A stretch of 64,000 nucleotides of DNA. Source: Oligoflexia bacterium (GTDB taxonomy: Bacteria; Bdellovibrionota; Bacteriovoracia; Bacteriovoracales; Bacteriovoracaceae). The DNA is taken from positions 124,001-188,000 of the forward strand of contig JADFZW010000005.1 in the NCBI GenBank assembly GCA_015232355.1. Direction: 5' to 3'. Position 1 is the first letter of the stretch. Each line of letters starts with the position of its first letter. The translations under genes and the position numbers were made by a program. The notes beneath the pieces were generated by a model. That model was not told the origin of the DNA and did no database searches. It was given only the letters and a program-made list of their open reading frames with translations. Below are positions 63,542-64,000 of this stretch, one piece after another.

Positions 63542-64000
63542 GATTAGTATTTCAGGAAATGCTTTCAAGGAAAGAAGGCGCAAAAATGATGAAATTAAAA
63601 AAACATAAATATATCCATTAAAGCTACTTCCAAAGTAAGAAAGAATAAGTCCACCAAAACATGAACTTAACACCATCAAAATATTGTGAATAAAATTAAA
63701 AATACTTAATACTTTTGCCTGTTCTTTTTCCTCAATATCATTAAAGGCGATAATAAATACTGATAGATCAAAAATCCCCCATAACATTCCTGAAAATATC
63801 TCTACTACAAATAAACATAAAATGCTGGATGCAAAGATAGTCCACATAAATGGAATAAAACAAATTCCAAAAGATGATAGAAGTAAAAAGTTATAGACAC
63901 CAAAAAAAGTTGAGAGTTTGCGCATGAAACGCATGATAAATACTCTCCCTAAAAAGGATGCGGACAACACCAGCATGTATATCCAATAAGAAAACTTTAG
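63473..64000 (-). CDS. Major facilitator superfamily transporter, C-terminal half (5' end outside window)
   Basis: The frame stays open past an internal ATG (63976) to the right edge, reading KFSYWIYMLVLSAS, so the true start is beyond the window. Visible are about five hydrophobic helices with loops such as RVFIMRFMRKLSTFFG and IEEKEQAKVLSIFNFIHN, typical of the second half of an MFS protein. Substrate unknown. Its last 69 bases lie inside the histidine kinase gene on the other strand. Confidence 0.7.
   Translation of the reverse strand, partial: LKFSYWIYMLVLSASFLGRVFIMRFMRKLSTFFGVYNFLLLSSFGICFIPFMWTIFASSILCLFVVEIFSGMLWGIFDLSVFIIAFNDIEEKEQAKVLSIFNFIHNILMVLSSCFGGLILSYFGSSFNGYIYVFLISSFLRLLSLKAFPEILISTKNITVKLKTMRGFRKIDFKC

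Noticed and set aside
1..64000. tRNA, rRNA, CRISPR array, insertion sequence or prophage genes
   Set aside because: Read for T-loop sequences, regularly spaced repeats, transposase motifs and terminal repeats; none found. The hairpin at 41462 lacks a transposase and a second copy in this window.

Overview
This is 64 kb of AT-rich chromosome, roughly one third G+C, with no rRNA or tRNA gene, no insertion sequence and no CRISPR array that I can see. The gene set suggests a Gram-negative, predatory or host-associated bacterium of the Bdellovibrionota type (Bacteriovoracia/Oligoflexia-like). The reasons are a TIGR02147-type protein, a PilZ protein beside clpPX-lon, a very large lipoprotein metzincin protease, outer-membrane barrel proteins, and an unusual number of exported proteins. 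This placement is an inference from gene content; no marker gene settles it.

Layout. 1-13 kb is almost entirely exported or surface proteins on the minus strand: a truncated beta-helix-like adhesin, an ankyrin-repeat protein, a lipoprotein with three tandem repeats, a GP42-type transglutaminase, an NCxx-motif protein and an App1-like phosphatase domain. Between them lie an MGMT-type DNA repair protein, a 2'-5' RNA ligase-like protein and several very small genes. 13.4-20.6 kb (plus strand) holds a Lys-rich mini-protein, a lipoprotein with Ig-like domains and a papain-like protease, a HAMP-like membrane protein, an exported protein kinase and a PepD dipeptidase. 20.7-27.3 kb holds two more exported proteins, the lipA-lipB operon and a repeat-rich basic protein. 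27.3-33.3 kb is a conserved core block: PilZ, an unknown protein, clpP, clpX and lon.

33.5-49 kb is mixed. It contains a MenH-like hydrolase, a HEGAH metallopeptidase-like protein with a probable C-terminal barrel, a gene apparently split from its signal peptide by one in-frame stop, a large RNA-like hairpin in a 666-bp gap, a eukaryote-like palmitoyl-protein thioesterase homologue, an SPFH protein, three cupins, a TIGR02147 protein and a Wzy-like polymerase. 49.2-55 kb is an operon of a probable membrane-spanning barrel protein, a 1252-residue metalloprotease lipoprotein and a helical-repeat protein. 55.4-64 kb is regulatory and metabolic: a radical SAM protein, a degenerate HD-GYP protein next to a ComFB protein, MnmD, a flavin-reductase-fold protein, a PhoB/PhoR-like two-component pair and a truncated MFS transporter.

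Two features run through the window. First, exported proteins resemble eukaryotic or eukaryote-directed enzymes (transglutaminase, PPT1-like thioesterase, protein kinase, App1-like phosphatase, papain-like protease, ankyrins), which reads as a secreted arsenal. Second, short tandem duplications (6-16 bp units) occur in about two dozen places. Those inside genes keep the frame, and some expand low-complexity inserts in otherwise conserved enzymes.
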